Shown: in pieces, positions 28,808-38,324 of the stretch
How positions within the stretch are numbered: position 1 is the stretch's first letter
Layout: every line of letters starts with the position of its first letter
From: a virus
Virus record (IMG/VR): IMGVR_UViG_3300030101_003608
Location: 20,112 to 84,111 of that record
Reading direction: 5' to 3' (one strand)
DNA: 64,000 nt
The notes under the pieces: generated by a model
The model's database searches: none
What the model was told of the DNA's origin: nothing
Seen by the model: only the letters and a program-made list of their open reading frames with translations
Translations under genes and position numbers: made by a program

Positions 28808-31800
28808 TATCTCTGACTTAATTGGGATTTAGTATTTACAATCTTTAGGATCATGTTTGTATTTCGTGAATCATCTCTAATTAACTTAACAAAGTTTAAG
28901 TAATGTCTAAACTTCTTTCTTTGTAGTAATGGTTTACTATAGTTAAGATTAAAGTCATTTAGATTTTTTACATAACCATTAGGTTCAGTAATCCATATAT
29001 TATTTTGAGGATAACTTCCTAAAAGTTCAGTTGTACCTGGAATTAATGGTCCTGTAGGAGGATAATCAGATCCTTGAGGAAACTCTCCTCTATCTTTAGT
29101 AATATCCCAGAACTGATTAAATCTATATTTGTTTTCTTCTTTTGAAAATAATATATCAAATGAAGCAAGGTTAGATCCTAGTTTAGGATATGTTTGAGAT
29201 AAAGCTACATTATTCTTTGGGAATATATTTAAGTTAAGAATTCCTGAAGCCTGTTCTGAGTTACTAATTATAGCTTTATTAAAATTATAATCTAATACAT
29301 GGAACTGATCGCTACATAGTTGAATATCTTTTCTATAACATTCAAGAACATATTCAATACTTCTCATAGTGGTAACTGTTTGTCCCGTTGGTACAGGTAT
29401 CTCTATTTCAAAAGGATATTGCACACCGTAAAAATTACAGTAATCATTACAAGCACTATTATGTTTCCATATACCATCTTTTTTAGTAGTAAGGAAATGT
29501 CCTTTACTTGGTATGTATAAACCAGGGTTCCAATCATGGAATGAAATCCATAATTTATTTTTAGGATCATAACTTACTGTCCAAGACGCATCTTTAAAAA
29601 ATCTAGAATCTCCTAATGTTATAGTATAATTAACTTGATCTTTTAATTTAAATCTATTTGTACTTGGGTCAAAATCAAGAATTCCTACAAATTCTTTTTT
29701 AACCATGAAGTCTCTTTTAGAAAAGTACAAAACAGAATTTGAGTTATCATAAGTTGCAGAACAGCCTATACCCGCTACAGGATTATTTGTATGAGGATAA
29801 TTTGGAAACTCTTCTAAAAGCTTAAATGGTAAAAATTTATCAAACCACCACTTCATTCCAGTTTGAGATATCTCTTCTAGTTTTCCTGTATAAGCAAAGA
29901 TTTTACCTTGCTCTTGTGATATAAAGTATATACCTGCTGGAGTAGATATTACAGAATATATATCTTGGCAAGAACCATATTGATAAGGTTGATCTGATAC
30001 TACTACATTTTGAGGCGTAGTAGCAAATAATCCACCATCACCTATAGTAGCTTTAACTCCTAAATAAGTTTCTCTTTGATCTACACCTTGGAATACCAGA
30101 GGACTGTTATTTTTAAATGTAACTAACAAACCTGTTTTACCAAATGTCTTAACGGTATTTAATTCACTTTTAAAATCTACTTTATTCAAAGCCAAGAACA
30201 TTAACCATGAATCATAAGCTTCATGCTCTTGTAAAGGTTTTGAATATTGAATTCTATTTGGAAAACTTGTATAACACAGTTCAGCTGTTTCTGGATCATA
30301 ATTAGTTCCTTGTAAAGCTCCATTATTGTAGTACTGACTAAATAAGAATCTTGACGCACTTAAAGAATAATCATATCTAAAAAAATTACCTTTGGTAAAT
30401 ATAGCAGGGTTCTGACTAAACAATTGTTGCAGATCTGTAAACAACCATTTGTTATAAGACTTTTCTTCAGCACTTCTACCTGCAAATCTCCAGTCTGTAA
30501 TTACTTCACTTTCTACAAAGAAGTCTTTTATACCACTTACTGATGTATAGAAATATGAATTCTTTACACCTATTAAACCAGGATATCTAGTAACAAAATT
30601 AAATGCTTCATCATAACCAAAAGGTGGAGGAGCGTCTAAGTTGTAATAAGATCTTGGAAATAATCCTTCACCTACACCAGAAGAACCCGCTTGAAATATA
30701 TTTAGTAAGTTATCAAAATTTAGATCACTTATATCCCATCTATTGCTGTTAACCATAAATCTAGGTTCAGGAATCATTTGTCTTCTAAAATAATTAAACC
30801 TAGTATTATCTGGTTTATCATAAAGCCATTCATAGAAGAAAGGCATCATAGTTTTTTCAGTATGTCTTGTGACATAAGTATCTCCTCCAAAAAATGCAGG
30901 AGTGGTTTTTATTTTAGTATGTTCAAAACTTAAACTACCACAAACATTAGGAAGAGAGGATATTTGTATAGTATTAGGATCTGGCAAGTTTTCTCTAAAA
31001 TCTATTCTTTGTTCATGAGGAGTTGTCATAACTTGAATGATAGATCCTAGTTGTCTATATAAATTTCTAAATGTATATTTTAAACCTACATAATGACTTG
31101 CAATTATTGTTTCAAACTCATTTGATTTATTGTTTTCTCTAAAAGCTTCTCCATCTAAAAATAAATCTTTCCAACCTAAACCTATATCTTTTTGAACTAA
31201 ACCTAAAGTCATAGAGGATTGGTCAACACTTTTAATAAACTGAAAGTTTATACCAGCAACACCGGTAGTAAGAAAGTTTGGACCATCTGGATTTTCATCA
31301 TCATCTGTAGTTCTAAGTACAACTAATTCAGGTCTTAATAAATTATTTATTCTATAATTTACCTCACCATTATATGTTGAATAAGGAAAACTATAATTAT
31401 AATTTTGAGCTTGATATGTAGGAAACTGAAATACCTGATCTTTTACATATGATCCCACAGGTAATCTAAATCTATTTACATTATCCCAGTTTTCATTACT
31501 GTTTGAAGGGCGAAATTTAGTATACTCACCATGACCAATTCCTTGAAGAGCATACTGCCTAGTTCTAACTATTGAATATAATACATCTACAGTATCTTTA
31601 GCTCCTTCTGCAAAATAATATACAGACTGACCTAACATAGTGAACCCAGGAATAAGGTTACCTATAGCATTTGCGTTTGTAAAAATTGCAGGTAATAACT
31701 GGTATGCTGTGTAAGTTTTATCATATCCTGGTAATGTTAGTTGACCTGTTGCGCCACTAATTGCATTTGATGCTGCCGTTTGTGCAGTTACTAAACCGTT

Positions 31801-34374
31801 TCCACCAGCTATAACATCAGTAAAAAATCCACCACCGTTAATATATCCAGGTAATGCCGTATTCATATATGTTCCTAATGATACATTACCTGCTACTAAA
31901 CCTGTCAAACCACCAGGAAGAGCTGGAGGTCCAGGGGGAGGCCCTCCAGGATCTGGAAATGATAGACCTGTTGTACTACTTCCTGCCATTACAGGATATC
32001 TAGGAACAGTATAATTTACTTCTGGATAGTTTATATTAAGCTCTCCCGTTACATTTAGAATTACATTAATTAAACCGCCTAATATAGTAATAAGCAATAT
32101 TTCATTTCCAAGCAATTTAAACTCTGGATGTTTTTCTGGTTCAATAAACTGTTGAACAGCTTTACCTTTTAAAAACCCATAAACTTTTAATTCAGATGCG
32201 GTAAGAGCGGGATTATTATAACTTGTATCTGGTGAATGAAATGATTGTATGTCTATAGGAATATTTTGAGCTATTCTTTTACCATCCTTTGCAGCATCTG
32301 AGGGTACAGCTCTTCTAAGCATGAAAGGATCATTATATAAATAATCAGCACGACCTGTAAACACACCTTGATTAGCTCTAGGTATTAAACAGTTATATGG
32401 ATAGTTTGCATAAAGACCTAGTGTAGGCGTATTATCAATACTTTCTGGGCTTCCCTTTATGCTATAGTTTCTAAAGTTATTTATCATACCTTTAGCTAGA
32501 ATAGTTTTATTACCATTTCTAGAACCTCTTAAAATTTCATATCCAACTACATTAGGAATATCATTACCATCATTATCTTTTGGCATAATGATATTCTTAA
32601 ATCTTACTCCCATAAGTCTAATCTTAAACTGCCCGTCACTATTCTTTTTAAAGTGATAAGTAGATTCTGTTAAATCATTATCTGGAAACCTATGATGTCT
32701 TATAGGTTTTCCACATAAATCAAATCTACGACTAGGAGCATTAGGAGGATCATTAGTGGGTGGTAGAGGTACACCTGTCCAACACTGAGAACTAGAGTTC
32801 CATATTTCAGGTTGGTTATCAGGATAGAATTCACTTGACTGCCAGTAACCCATTTTACCAGCTGCAATTATTTGACCACCATCCTCTAATGGTTCTATAG
32901 CTGATGAAGTTTGTGTGGCTGTATTTAGTACATGAAAGATTTGATTGTCTTCATATAATGGAGTTGTACCTACACTGTTCTGATCATCAAGAGTAGCTAT
33001 GTCTGTTGTTGATACACCTGCCGGAGTTACATAATCTCCCGGAGGTCTACCCGGAATATGATATGATGCAGACTTATCCCCTGTATCATATACCCATCTT
33101 ATGAAGAATGCATATATCTCATCTCTTAAATAACCTGCATTCTTTCCTCCATCTGTATAATACTTTTCATCATATTCTACAGATACCCATTCTGCCTCAA
33201 TTAAATTTGCTAAAGGTTGATAATTAAAATTAAATTTAGAAGTAGGTCCGATTCTTAATAGATAGTTGTTTGCAGAAAGCATTTGCTCTGATTTTTCAAA
33301 CACATAATCTCTATTTAAAATGGTTAATTTATCTACGGGTTCAAACTGATCATTAAATAAATCTACTATAACTCTTTTTGTTTTAGTTGAGTAAAAACCT
33401 ATAATTTTGTTATCTTCATTTTGATTAGTAAACCTTACAACAACTAATTCAAATTCATCAAAAGCTTCTTCATCTACATCAATTTCTATATCTAAAGATC
33501 CTCTTAAATCTGGATCATAATAAATAGGTTGAGGATGACCCACAGAAAAATAATTAGTTACCCTTACTTGATCTATAGTATATGCAATTGCTACTGCATA
33601 AGATCCATTAGGTAAGGATCCGGGTTGTTCTCCACGTTTAATATTAGTAGAAGGAGTTTTAAGCAATCTTGCTAATCTTAATTTATCACAATCTACTTTA
33701 TTTGAATCTGGGTAAGTTTCACATGGATCTGGAGTTAATGGATTTTGTAAATCTTTCTCCCAAATCACTCCTGGCCATAATACTTGAGTAGCTCCATTTG
33801 TGTAGTAATTTACTGTAGCTGAACCTGGTTGACCATTCATGTATGTAAAAGGTTCGTCAATCCAAAGTTTTGGATCTCCAATATTCATATATCTATCAGG
33901 GTTAAAATTGTCAGCCCAATATACTTGCCATGAACAATTATCTAATAATCTAGATGCTCCTGTAATTAAATATAACTTATCAAAGTTTAAACATTTATCA
34001 TTTACTATAACTCTATATCTACAAGGATCTTCTTCAAATAATCCTATTTCAGATGCTATTACATTTGAACCTAGGGCATCATACTGTACACTGTATATTA
34101 CCCACTTATCGCTATATAAATGTATTGTACCAATAATATCTTTATTAGTACCTGTAGATGCAAACATTGCTTTAGCACATAAAGCATTTGACTCTTCATT
34201 AGAAACAGTTCCTAAATCTCCACTAGATGTATTATTGCTAGCATTTCTAGCATGTGTCCACATTCCAGCTTTTACAAAAGAAGGATCAGAATCTTTATTT
34301 AACCCTTTAATAAAAGTATTAGTTTGGACATTTCCTGTATTAGGAGTTTTTCCTTGTTTCCTTTGTTTAGCCAT
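28807..34374 (-). CDS. Tail stabilization / muzzle-like protein (P22 gp10-related, crAss-like)
   Basis: A 1,855-residue protein whose N-terminal region (FIKGLNKDSDPSFV, then IIGTIHLYSDKWVIYSV and VNDKCLNFDKLYLITG) matches the beta-rich layout I recall for crAss-like tail stabilization proteins. These form the distal part of the short tail. A Gly/Pro-rich flexible segment is at about 800-880. The rest looks beta-strand-rich without enzyme motifs, and the length fits the family. It overlaps the start region of the preceding connector gene by 8 bases and is followed by the giant proteins, as in other crAss-like genomes. It should seal the tail tip and release on host contact; that is inferred from the family. 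Confidence 0.75.
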   Translation of the reverse strand: MAKQRKQGKTPNTGNVQTNTFIKGLNKDSDPSFVKAGMWTHARNASNNTSSGDLGTVSNEESNALCAKAMFASTGTNKDIIGTIHLYSDKWVIYSVQYDALGSNVIASEIGLFEEDPCRYRVIVNDKCLNFDKLYLITGASRLLDNCSWQVYWADNFNPDRYMNIGDPKLWIDEPFTYMNGQPGSATVNYYTNGATQVLWPGVIWEKDLQNPLTPDPCETYPDSNKVDCDKLRLARLLKTPSTNIKRGEQPGSLPNGSYAVAIAYTIDQVRVTNYFSVGHPQPIYYDPDLRGSLDIEIDVDEEAFDEFELVVVRFTNQNEDNKIIGFYSTKTKRVIVDLFNDQFEPVDKLTILNRDYVFEKSEQMLSANNYLLRIGPTSKFNFNYQPLANLIEAEWVSVEYDEKYYTDGGKNAGYLRDEIYAFFIRWVYDTGDKSASYHIPGRPPGDYVTPAGVSTTDIATLDDQNSVGTTPLYEDNQIFHVLNTATQTSSAIEPLEDGGQIIAAGKMGYWQSSEFYPDNQPEIWNSSSQCWTGVPLPPTNDPPNAPSRRFDLCGKPIRHHRFPDNDLTESTYHFKKNSDGQFKIRLMGVRFKNIIMPKDNDGNDIPNVVGYEILRGSRNGNKTILAKGMINNFRNYSIKGSPESIDNTPTLGLYANYPYNCLIPRANQGVFTGRADYLYNDPFMLRRAVPSDAAKDGKRIAQNIPIDIQSFHSPDTSYNNPALTASELKVYGFLKGKAVQQFIEPEKHPEFKLLGNEILLITILGGLINVILNVTGELNINYPEVNYTVPRYPVMAGSSTTGLSFPDPGGPPPGPPALPGGLTGLVAGNVSLGTYMNTALPGYINGGGFFTDVIAGGNGLVTAQTAASNAISGATGQLTLPGYDKTYTAYQLLPAIFTNANAIGNLIPGFTMLGQSVYYFAEGAKDTVDVLYSIVRTRQYALQGIGHGEYTKFRPSNSNENWDNVNRFRLPVGSYVKDQVFQFPTYQAQNYNYSFPYSTYNGEVNYRINNLLRPELVVLRTTDDDENPDGPNFLTTGVAGINFQFIKSVDQSSMTLGLVQKDIGLGWKDLFLDGEAFRENNKSNEFETIIASHYVGLKYTFRNLYRQLGSIIQVMTTPHEQRIDFRENLPDPNTIQISSLPNVCGSLSFEHTKIKTTPAFFGGDTYVTRHTEKTMMPFFYEWLYDKPDNTRFNYFRRQMIPEPRFMVNSNRWDISDLNFDNLLNIFQAGSSGVGEGLFPRSYYNLDAPPPFGYDEAFNFVTRYPGLIGVKNSYFYTSVSGIKDFFVESEVITDWRFAGRSAEEKSYNKWLFTDLQQLFSQNPAIFTKGNFFRYDYSLSASRFLFSQYYNNGALQGTNYDPETAELCYTSFPNRIQYSKPLQEHEAYDSWLMFLALNKVDFKSELNTVKTFGKTGLLVTFKNNSPLVFQGVDQRETYLGVKATIGDGGLFATTPQNVVVSDQPYQYGSCQDIYSVISTPAGIYFISQEQGKIFAYTGKLEEISQTGMKWWFDKFLPFKLLEEFPNYPHTNNPVAGIGCSATYDNSNSVLYFSKRDFMVKKEFVGILDFDPSTNRFKLKDQVNYTITLGDSRFFKDASWTVSYDPKNKLWISFHDWNPGLYIPSKGHFLTTKKDGIWKHNSACNDYCNFYGVQYPFEIEIPVPTGQTVTTMRSIEYVLECYRKDIQLCSDQFHVLDYNFNKAIISNSEQASGILNLNIFPKNNVALSQTYPKLGSNLASFDILFSKEENKYRFNQFWDITKDRGEFPQGSDYPPTGPLIPGTTELLGSYPQNNIWITEPNGYVKNLNDFNLNYSKPLLQRKKFRHYLNFVKLIRDDSRNTNMILKIVNTKSQLSQR

Positions 34375-35401
34375 TGCTGTGAATATTATGTCTTACACGT
34401 CTATTAATTAAATTTGGAGAATGAGAACTAAACATGTTGTAATACCTAGCATACATTGCTTTTCTATTAGCATTTGTTATTTCTTTTAACTCTCTAAAGT
34501 TAGGTGTATTAACTACGCTTAATGCATTATTTCTAGCGCCTCTCAATCTTTGTTCAACAAGTTGCATTCTTTGAGCAACATCTTCACCATTCATATAAAG
34601 ATTTTCAAGAATTCTAGATTTAAATGCATATTCATAATATTCATTTATTAGATCATGATCAGGTACTAGCAAGTTACCTTCTTCATCTTCCATCTGACCT
34701 TGGTAGTTTAAATATACTTTACCTGTTTTAAAGTTTGTAAAAAGAAATCCATGTTTAATCCAACCTTCATTTTCAGTATTATGATATAAGTTGGGACACT
34801 CACAATCAATATTCTGACTAGCCTTCATTTTCAAAGGAAGCAGTTGTTTATATAGTAAAGTTTCTGAAGCATTAATTACTTGAATTAATTCATAAGATTC
34901 TCCCTTACAGTTCATAAAAACTCTAGGTTTTACATTAGCATCTCCATAAGGTTTATTAGGATTATTAACCAAACACGTGCCTTCATTACCTTTATCATCG
35001 CAACAAGGTGTTGGTTCATTTGTATCACAAGGATCAGGAACATCTTTTGGAAAGTCATCATATGTTACAGGAAGAGTGCCTGTTGTAATTGGTACTTCTA
35101 TCATAGTAGTTCCCCCAGCTATACCATCATAACCAATTTTTCTTTCATAGTCTCCGCAAATTAATGCATAGTTGAATGTATAAAAGTCATCAGGTAGTTT
35201 TACTTTACCATGACAAACATCAAGTATAACCTCTTTTTGTTGATTAATTCTAAGCCCTAAATCATAATTAAGTTTTTTAGCAAGCTTAATTAGCTGCTGC
35301 GGCTCAATCATATTTTCTAAAGCTAATGAACTTAAATCTACAGTTACATCTTCTAAAAGTTGATCAAAGGTTCTATATTTTAAAGTATAGTTATAATCCA
35401 T
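34367..35401 (-). CDS. crAss-like tail tubular / gp4-like connector protein
   Basis: A 344-residue protein. The N-terminal YRTFDQLLEDVTVDLSSLAL and LNYDLGLRINQQKEVILDV segments match a conserved family located just before the stabilization protein in crAss-like phages. It contains a Cys-rich insert (CDTNEPTPCCDDKGNEGTC) near residues 127-145, and two further Cys near 200, which could bind metal or form disulfides. Stop and start signals overlap with both neighbours. It probably forms one ring of the tail tube below the portal. The family match is from memory. Confidence 0.68.
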   Translation of the reverse strand: MDYNYTLKYRTFDQLLEDVTVDLSSLALENMIEPQQLIKLAKKLNYDLGLRINQQKEVILDVCHGKVKLPDDFYTFNYALICGDYERKIGYDGIAGGTTMIEVPITTGTLPVTYDDFPKDVPDPCDTNEPTPCCDDKGNEGTCLVNNPNKPYGDANVKPRVFMNCKGESYELIQVINASETLLYKQLLPLKMKASQNIDCECPNLYHNTENEGWIKHGFLFTNFKTGKVYLNYQGQMEDEEGNLLVPDHDLINEYYEYAFKSRILENLYMNGEDVAQRMQLVEQRLRGARNNALSVVNTPNFRELKEITNANRKAMYARYYNMFSSHSPNLINRRVRHNIHSNG

Positions 35402-36066
35402 TATCTAAGTGTATTTTGTCCATCATCCTGTCCATCTGTAGGAACTTGCATGGTCATGGTTAATTCTTTTACTACGTATTGTTCTATTTCAGAAAATAAA
35501 TAGTCTGGTATATTTAATGATTGGTCTTGACGTATAATGCACTTATCAGAGTCACATGTTTCAACATCATTCTCAAATATTGCTTCAATTTTAACTGCAT
35601 CCCATTCTAAGTTAGGAAAGTATAGATAGCCGTCAAGAAACCAAAAGTATTGTCTTTTATTATATTTAAAAGTTGTAGTTTTAGTCATAGAAACAAAAGT
35701 ACCGGGATCAGTTCTAAATAATTCTTTAGAACCGTCAATTGAAGATACTGTTCTAAATATAGGTCCCTGTATACCAGTTAAAAGATTTGGAAGCTTTTCT
35801 TTTGTTCTTTTAAAATAACATCCTGAGTATACCCCATAACAAGCAGCATCTACCTTATCTACTTCAATAAGTTCAACATAAGGCATTGTTTTAAAAATAT
35901 TGCTAATCTTCATTAACCTAAGTTGGTTATCTTCTCTCTTCATAAGAGACTGACCGTATTTAAGAATAGAATAGTAAATAGTTCTATCAGTTAAGAAAGG
36001 ATCTTCCTTAACAGCTTTAAGAGTATTTCTTACTCTAGATATTGCTTCTCCAACTGTTGTGCTCAT
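35401..36066 (-). CDS. crAss-like ring/tail-tube structural protein
   Basis: A 221-residue protein beginning GEAISRVRNTLKAVKEDPFL, with IFRTVSSIDGSKELFRT and FVSMTKTTTFKYNKRQY further on. These blocks are recognisable from the tail connector proteins of crAss-like phages. Position between the IHF-like gene and the gp4-like connector also fits. Its ATG overlaps the upstream stop by 4 bases. It is expected to be a head-tail ring or tail-tube subunit; I see no catalytic motif. Confidence 0.72.
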   Translation of the reverse strand: MSTTVGEAISRVRNTLKAVKEDPFLTDRTIYYSILKYGQSLMKREDNQLRLMKISNIFKTMPYVELIEVDKVDAACYGVYSGCYFKRTKEKLPNLLTGIQGPIFRTVSSIDGSKELFRTDPGTFVSMTKTTTFKYNKRQYFWFLDGYLYFPNLEWDAVKIEAIFENDVETCDSDKCIIRQDQSLNIPDYLFSEIEQYVVKELTMTMQVPTDGQDDGQNTLR

Positions 36067-36644
36067 AAGTCAAATTCATTATAGTCCTTTAAAGCATGTT
36101 CTTGCTTTTTTAATCTTATTTCATTAGCTACTTTTTTACCAAAAGCAAATTTTAATTTTTGTCTTGGATCAACTACTATATAGTTGTTCCAGTTTTCTGG
36201 ATATGTTTTAGCAACTGCTCTTTTAAATTCTCTACAAGCTATGAATCCCCAAAACTCTCTATTTCTAAATTTATGTTTTATTTCACGGTTTGTAAAAAAA
36301 ATCTTAGCTAGCTTACCATCACTGTCCCAATTTTTATTTGAAACCTTAACACCGTATTTTCTAGATTTAGCGTAATCAACATTTTTCTTTTTACTAGCTT
36401 GACAAGTTCCTATAAAAAGCCAACCTAATGACTCAGGTAGTTCTACACCATTTCTATTATCAATCACTGTTTCAAAAGCCAATTTATTAAAAGATTTAAT
36501 AATTGATCTTATTTCTTTATCCTTTAATTTATTATACCTAGGATATTTTTCTCTAAATCTGTCAAAGAACTCTTTATTTAGAACTTCATAAGTGTCTGCT
36601 CTAAATCTAGGAGCCTGTAAGTTTGGTGTTTTAAATGGTTCCAT
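36063..36644 (-). CDS. IHF/HU-like protein of crAss-like phages
   Basis: A 193-residue protein. IRSIIKSFNKLAFETVIDN followed by GVELPESLGWLFIGT has the two-helix then beta-strand start of an HU/IHF subunit, and WGFIACREFKRAVAKTYPENW continues the pattern I recall for the larger IHF-like protein encoded beside the tail genes of crAss-like phages. It is unusually long for HU, and basic. It is first in a transcription unit, with a GTATATTA element 11 bases before the ATG and a terminator just upstream. A role in DNA bending or packing is plausible. A structural role is possible because it travels with tail genes. Confidence 0.68.
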   Translation of the reverse strand: MEPFKTPNLQAPRFRADTYEVLNKEFFDRFREKYPRYNKLKDKEIRSIIKSFNKLAFETVIDNRNGVELPESLGWLFIGTCQASKKKNVDYAKSRKYGVKVSNKNWDSDGKLAKIFFTNREIKHKFRNREFWGFIACREFKRAVAKTYPENWNNYIVVDPRQKLKFAFGKKVANEIRLKKQEHALKDYNEFDL

Positions 36645-36654
36645 ACTATGTAAA

Positions 36655-36662
36655 TAATATAC
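36655..36662 (-). promoter_or_regulatory. GTATATTA promoter-like element before the tail genes
   Basis: Coding-strand core GTATATTA 11 bases before the ATG at 36644. A TTG lies exactly 20 bases before TATATT, close to the Bacteroidota -33/-7 spacing. It directly follows the terminator at 36708-36735, so one unit ends and another begins here. Confidence 0.6.
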
Positions 36663-36700
36663 TAAAAATTAATGAGATTAGCAAGTATAACAAATATAGT

Positions 36701-36735
36701 AAAAAAAGAAAACCCCCACTAGTGTGAGGGCTTTC
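36701..36735 (-). terminator. Rho-independent terminator after the fibre genes
   Basis: A 12-base-pair stem (arms 36708-36719 and 36724-36735, two G-U pairs, 4-base loop) followed on the minus strand by seven T. It lies 43 bases after the stop of the 499-residue gene and closes that unit. Confidence 0.85.
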
Positions 36736-36777
36736 TTGTTGTTAGCCACAGAAACCAACAAACCTGCGACAGTTTTA

Positions 36778-38277
36778 TTATCCTATAACTAATAAGTCAG
36801 TTACATTTCTAGTAGGATGATCTATTGTAAAAGTTGTAGAATTTACCAAAGCTATAAGTAAACCTTCTGTTACATCATTTAAACCATCAAAGGCTCTTAT
36901 TTGAACATAAGTCTCACCAACACCGTGAGTAATAGAAAGTGGAGTAACGGTTCCAGCAGTCCAACCAACACCAGATAGCAGTTGTCTTTGTACATCAGCA
37001 ACTATAGTAACAGAAACTGCATCACTACTAAGACTAATACCATCACCAGCAGTAAGACCTTTATTTGCCAACGCAGGTCCTGTACCATCATTTACTAAAG
37101 TTTCAGTACCTCCAGCTGAAGTTAATGCTACACTTGTTGCTGGAGAAGTATTTTCAATTTCCAAAGTATCCGTTGCAGGATCTATTGTAGTTGTAATACC
37201 ACCTGCCCCAATAACATTTAAAATATCAGTGTCAGTATCAGCATCTACAGCACCAACATCACCAACAAACCTTGTCCATACATTTTGATCAACATTTGGA
37301 AGCGTGTTTTCAATTTTTAAAGTATCTGTTAGTGGGTCTATTGTAGTTTGAATACCACCTCCATTTCCAACAACAGCTAAGACATCATTAGTAGTATCAG
37401 CATTTACTAAAGTACCATCATCAGCAGTAAATCTTGTCCATACATTTTTACTATTTACCAATGGACTAGCTGCAGTACCATCACCGCTAAGACCAGAAGC
37501 AGAATCTATTGATAAACCTGCAAATGAAATTCTAATCGCATCTGTACTAGGAACGGTGCTTCCATTTAAATAGATTGCTTCACCTGCTACAAAGTTTAAT
37601 GTATCTCCAGGAGCCTCTGCAGTTTGAAGATCTGTAGGATTATTATTTGGTCCCCATGTAAATCCTGCATCTGGATTAATTTTAGCAGTTACAAAATTAT
37701 TTTGGTGAGTAACTGTACCAGTTGTAAATGCTGCACCCGTTACATGACCAAATGTATCAAAACTAAAACTAGCAGCTTGTAAAAAGGTATTACCTGTACC
37801 AGTAACAGCTAGTGGAGAAACCACAGTAGATGTATCTTGATGAGATATAGTTACTGTTCCTGCTCCAGTATCTACTGCTACATCAATTGCAGGTCCAGCT
37901 AATATTTTTGCTAAAATTTGATTAGTAATGATGGGAGCAAAGTATACTTCAAATTGAGCCATATCAGCAGATACAGTATAAGTTGTTACATCTGTAACAG
38001 GATCTGTTGTAGGAACTACATCAATAAACGTGCTACCCGCTACTACACTAGCAGGTGGTGCCACTTTACTACATACATAGTTTACTAATTTTGTGATAGC
38101 CTCATCTAAATAATCATTTCTAGAAATTACAGTATCTCCATCACACGTTAAATCTACTCCTGTATAAACAATGCATTGCATGTTAAACACTTCAGAGCAG
38201 GCTGGTGGACACGTTACTGAAACCACATGAGTTCCAGAGCATCCACAACTAGGGGTATTACAATTTGTACAAGCCAT
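36778..38277 (-). CDS. Fibre-like virion protein with Cys-rich N-terminus and tandem repeats
   Basis: A 499-residue protein. The first ~45 residues are Cys-rich (MACTNCNTPSCGCSG, then CPPACSEVFNMQC). The rest is Thr/Ala/Asp/Gly-rich and probably beta-structured, as in phage fibres. Two tandem copies of a ~48-residue unit begin NVWTRF and end IENT (about residues 275-385). The C-terminal LSITHGVGETYVQIRAF domain looks like a compact fibre tip. The N-terminal Cys block resembles that of the upstream 554-residue protein, so both may attach at the same site. It is the last gene before a terminator. Head fibre or tail fibre cannot be decided from sequence. Confidence 0.6.
   Translation of the reverse strand: MACTNCNTPSCGCSGTHVVSVTCPPACSEVFNMQCIVYTGVDLTCDGDTVISRNDYLDEAITKLVNYVCSKVAPPASVVAGSTFIDVVPTTDPVTDVTTYTVSADMAQFEVYFAPIITNQILAKILAGPAIDVAVDTGAGTVTISHQDTSTVVSPLAVTGTGNTFLQAASFSFDTFGHVTGAAFTTGTVTHQNNFVTAKINPDAGFTWGPNNNPTDLQTAEAPGDTLNFVAGEAIYLNGSTVPSTDAIRISFAGLSIDSASGLSGDGTAASPLVNSKNVWTRFTADDGTLVNADTTNDVLAVVGNGGGIQTTIDPLTDTLKIENTLPNVDQNVWTRFVGDVGAVDADTDTDILNVIGAGGITTTIDPATDTLEIENTSPATSVALTSAGGTETLVNDGTGPALANKGLTAGDGISLSSDAVSVTIVADVQRQLLSGVGWTAGTVTPLSITHGVGETYVQIRAFDGLNDVTEGLLIALVNSTTFTIDHPTRNVTDLLVIG
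37155..37450 (-). repeat. Tandem duplication inside the 499-residue fibre gene
   Basis: Two diverged copies encode NVWTRF(T/V)xDxG, then a DVLAVVG or DILNVIG element, then TTIDPxTDTLxIENT. It is a protein-level tandem repeat of about 48 residues; boundaries are approximate. Confidence 0.7.
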
Positions 38278-38324
38278 TTTATTTTTATTTTAATTTATAT
38301 ATATAATTTTTAATTTTTTACTTT

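Noticed and set aside
33839-34411. 190-codon plus-strand ORF, the longest on that strand
   Set aside because: It lies entirely antisense to the conserved tail stabilization and connector genes and shows no recognisable family or start signals.
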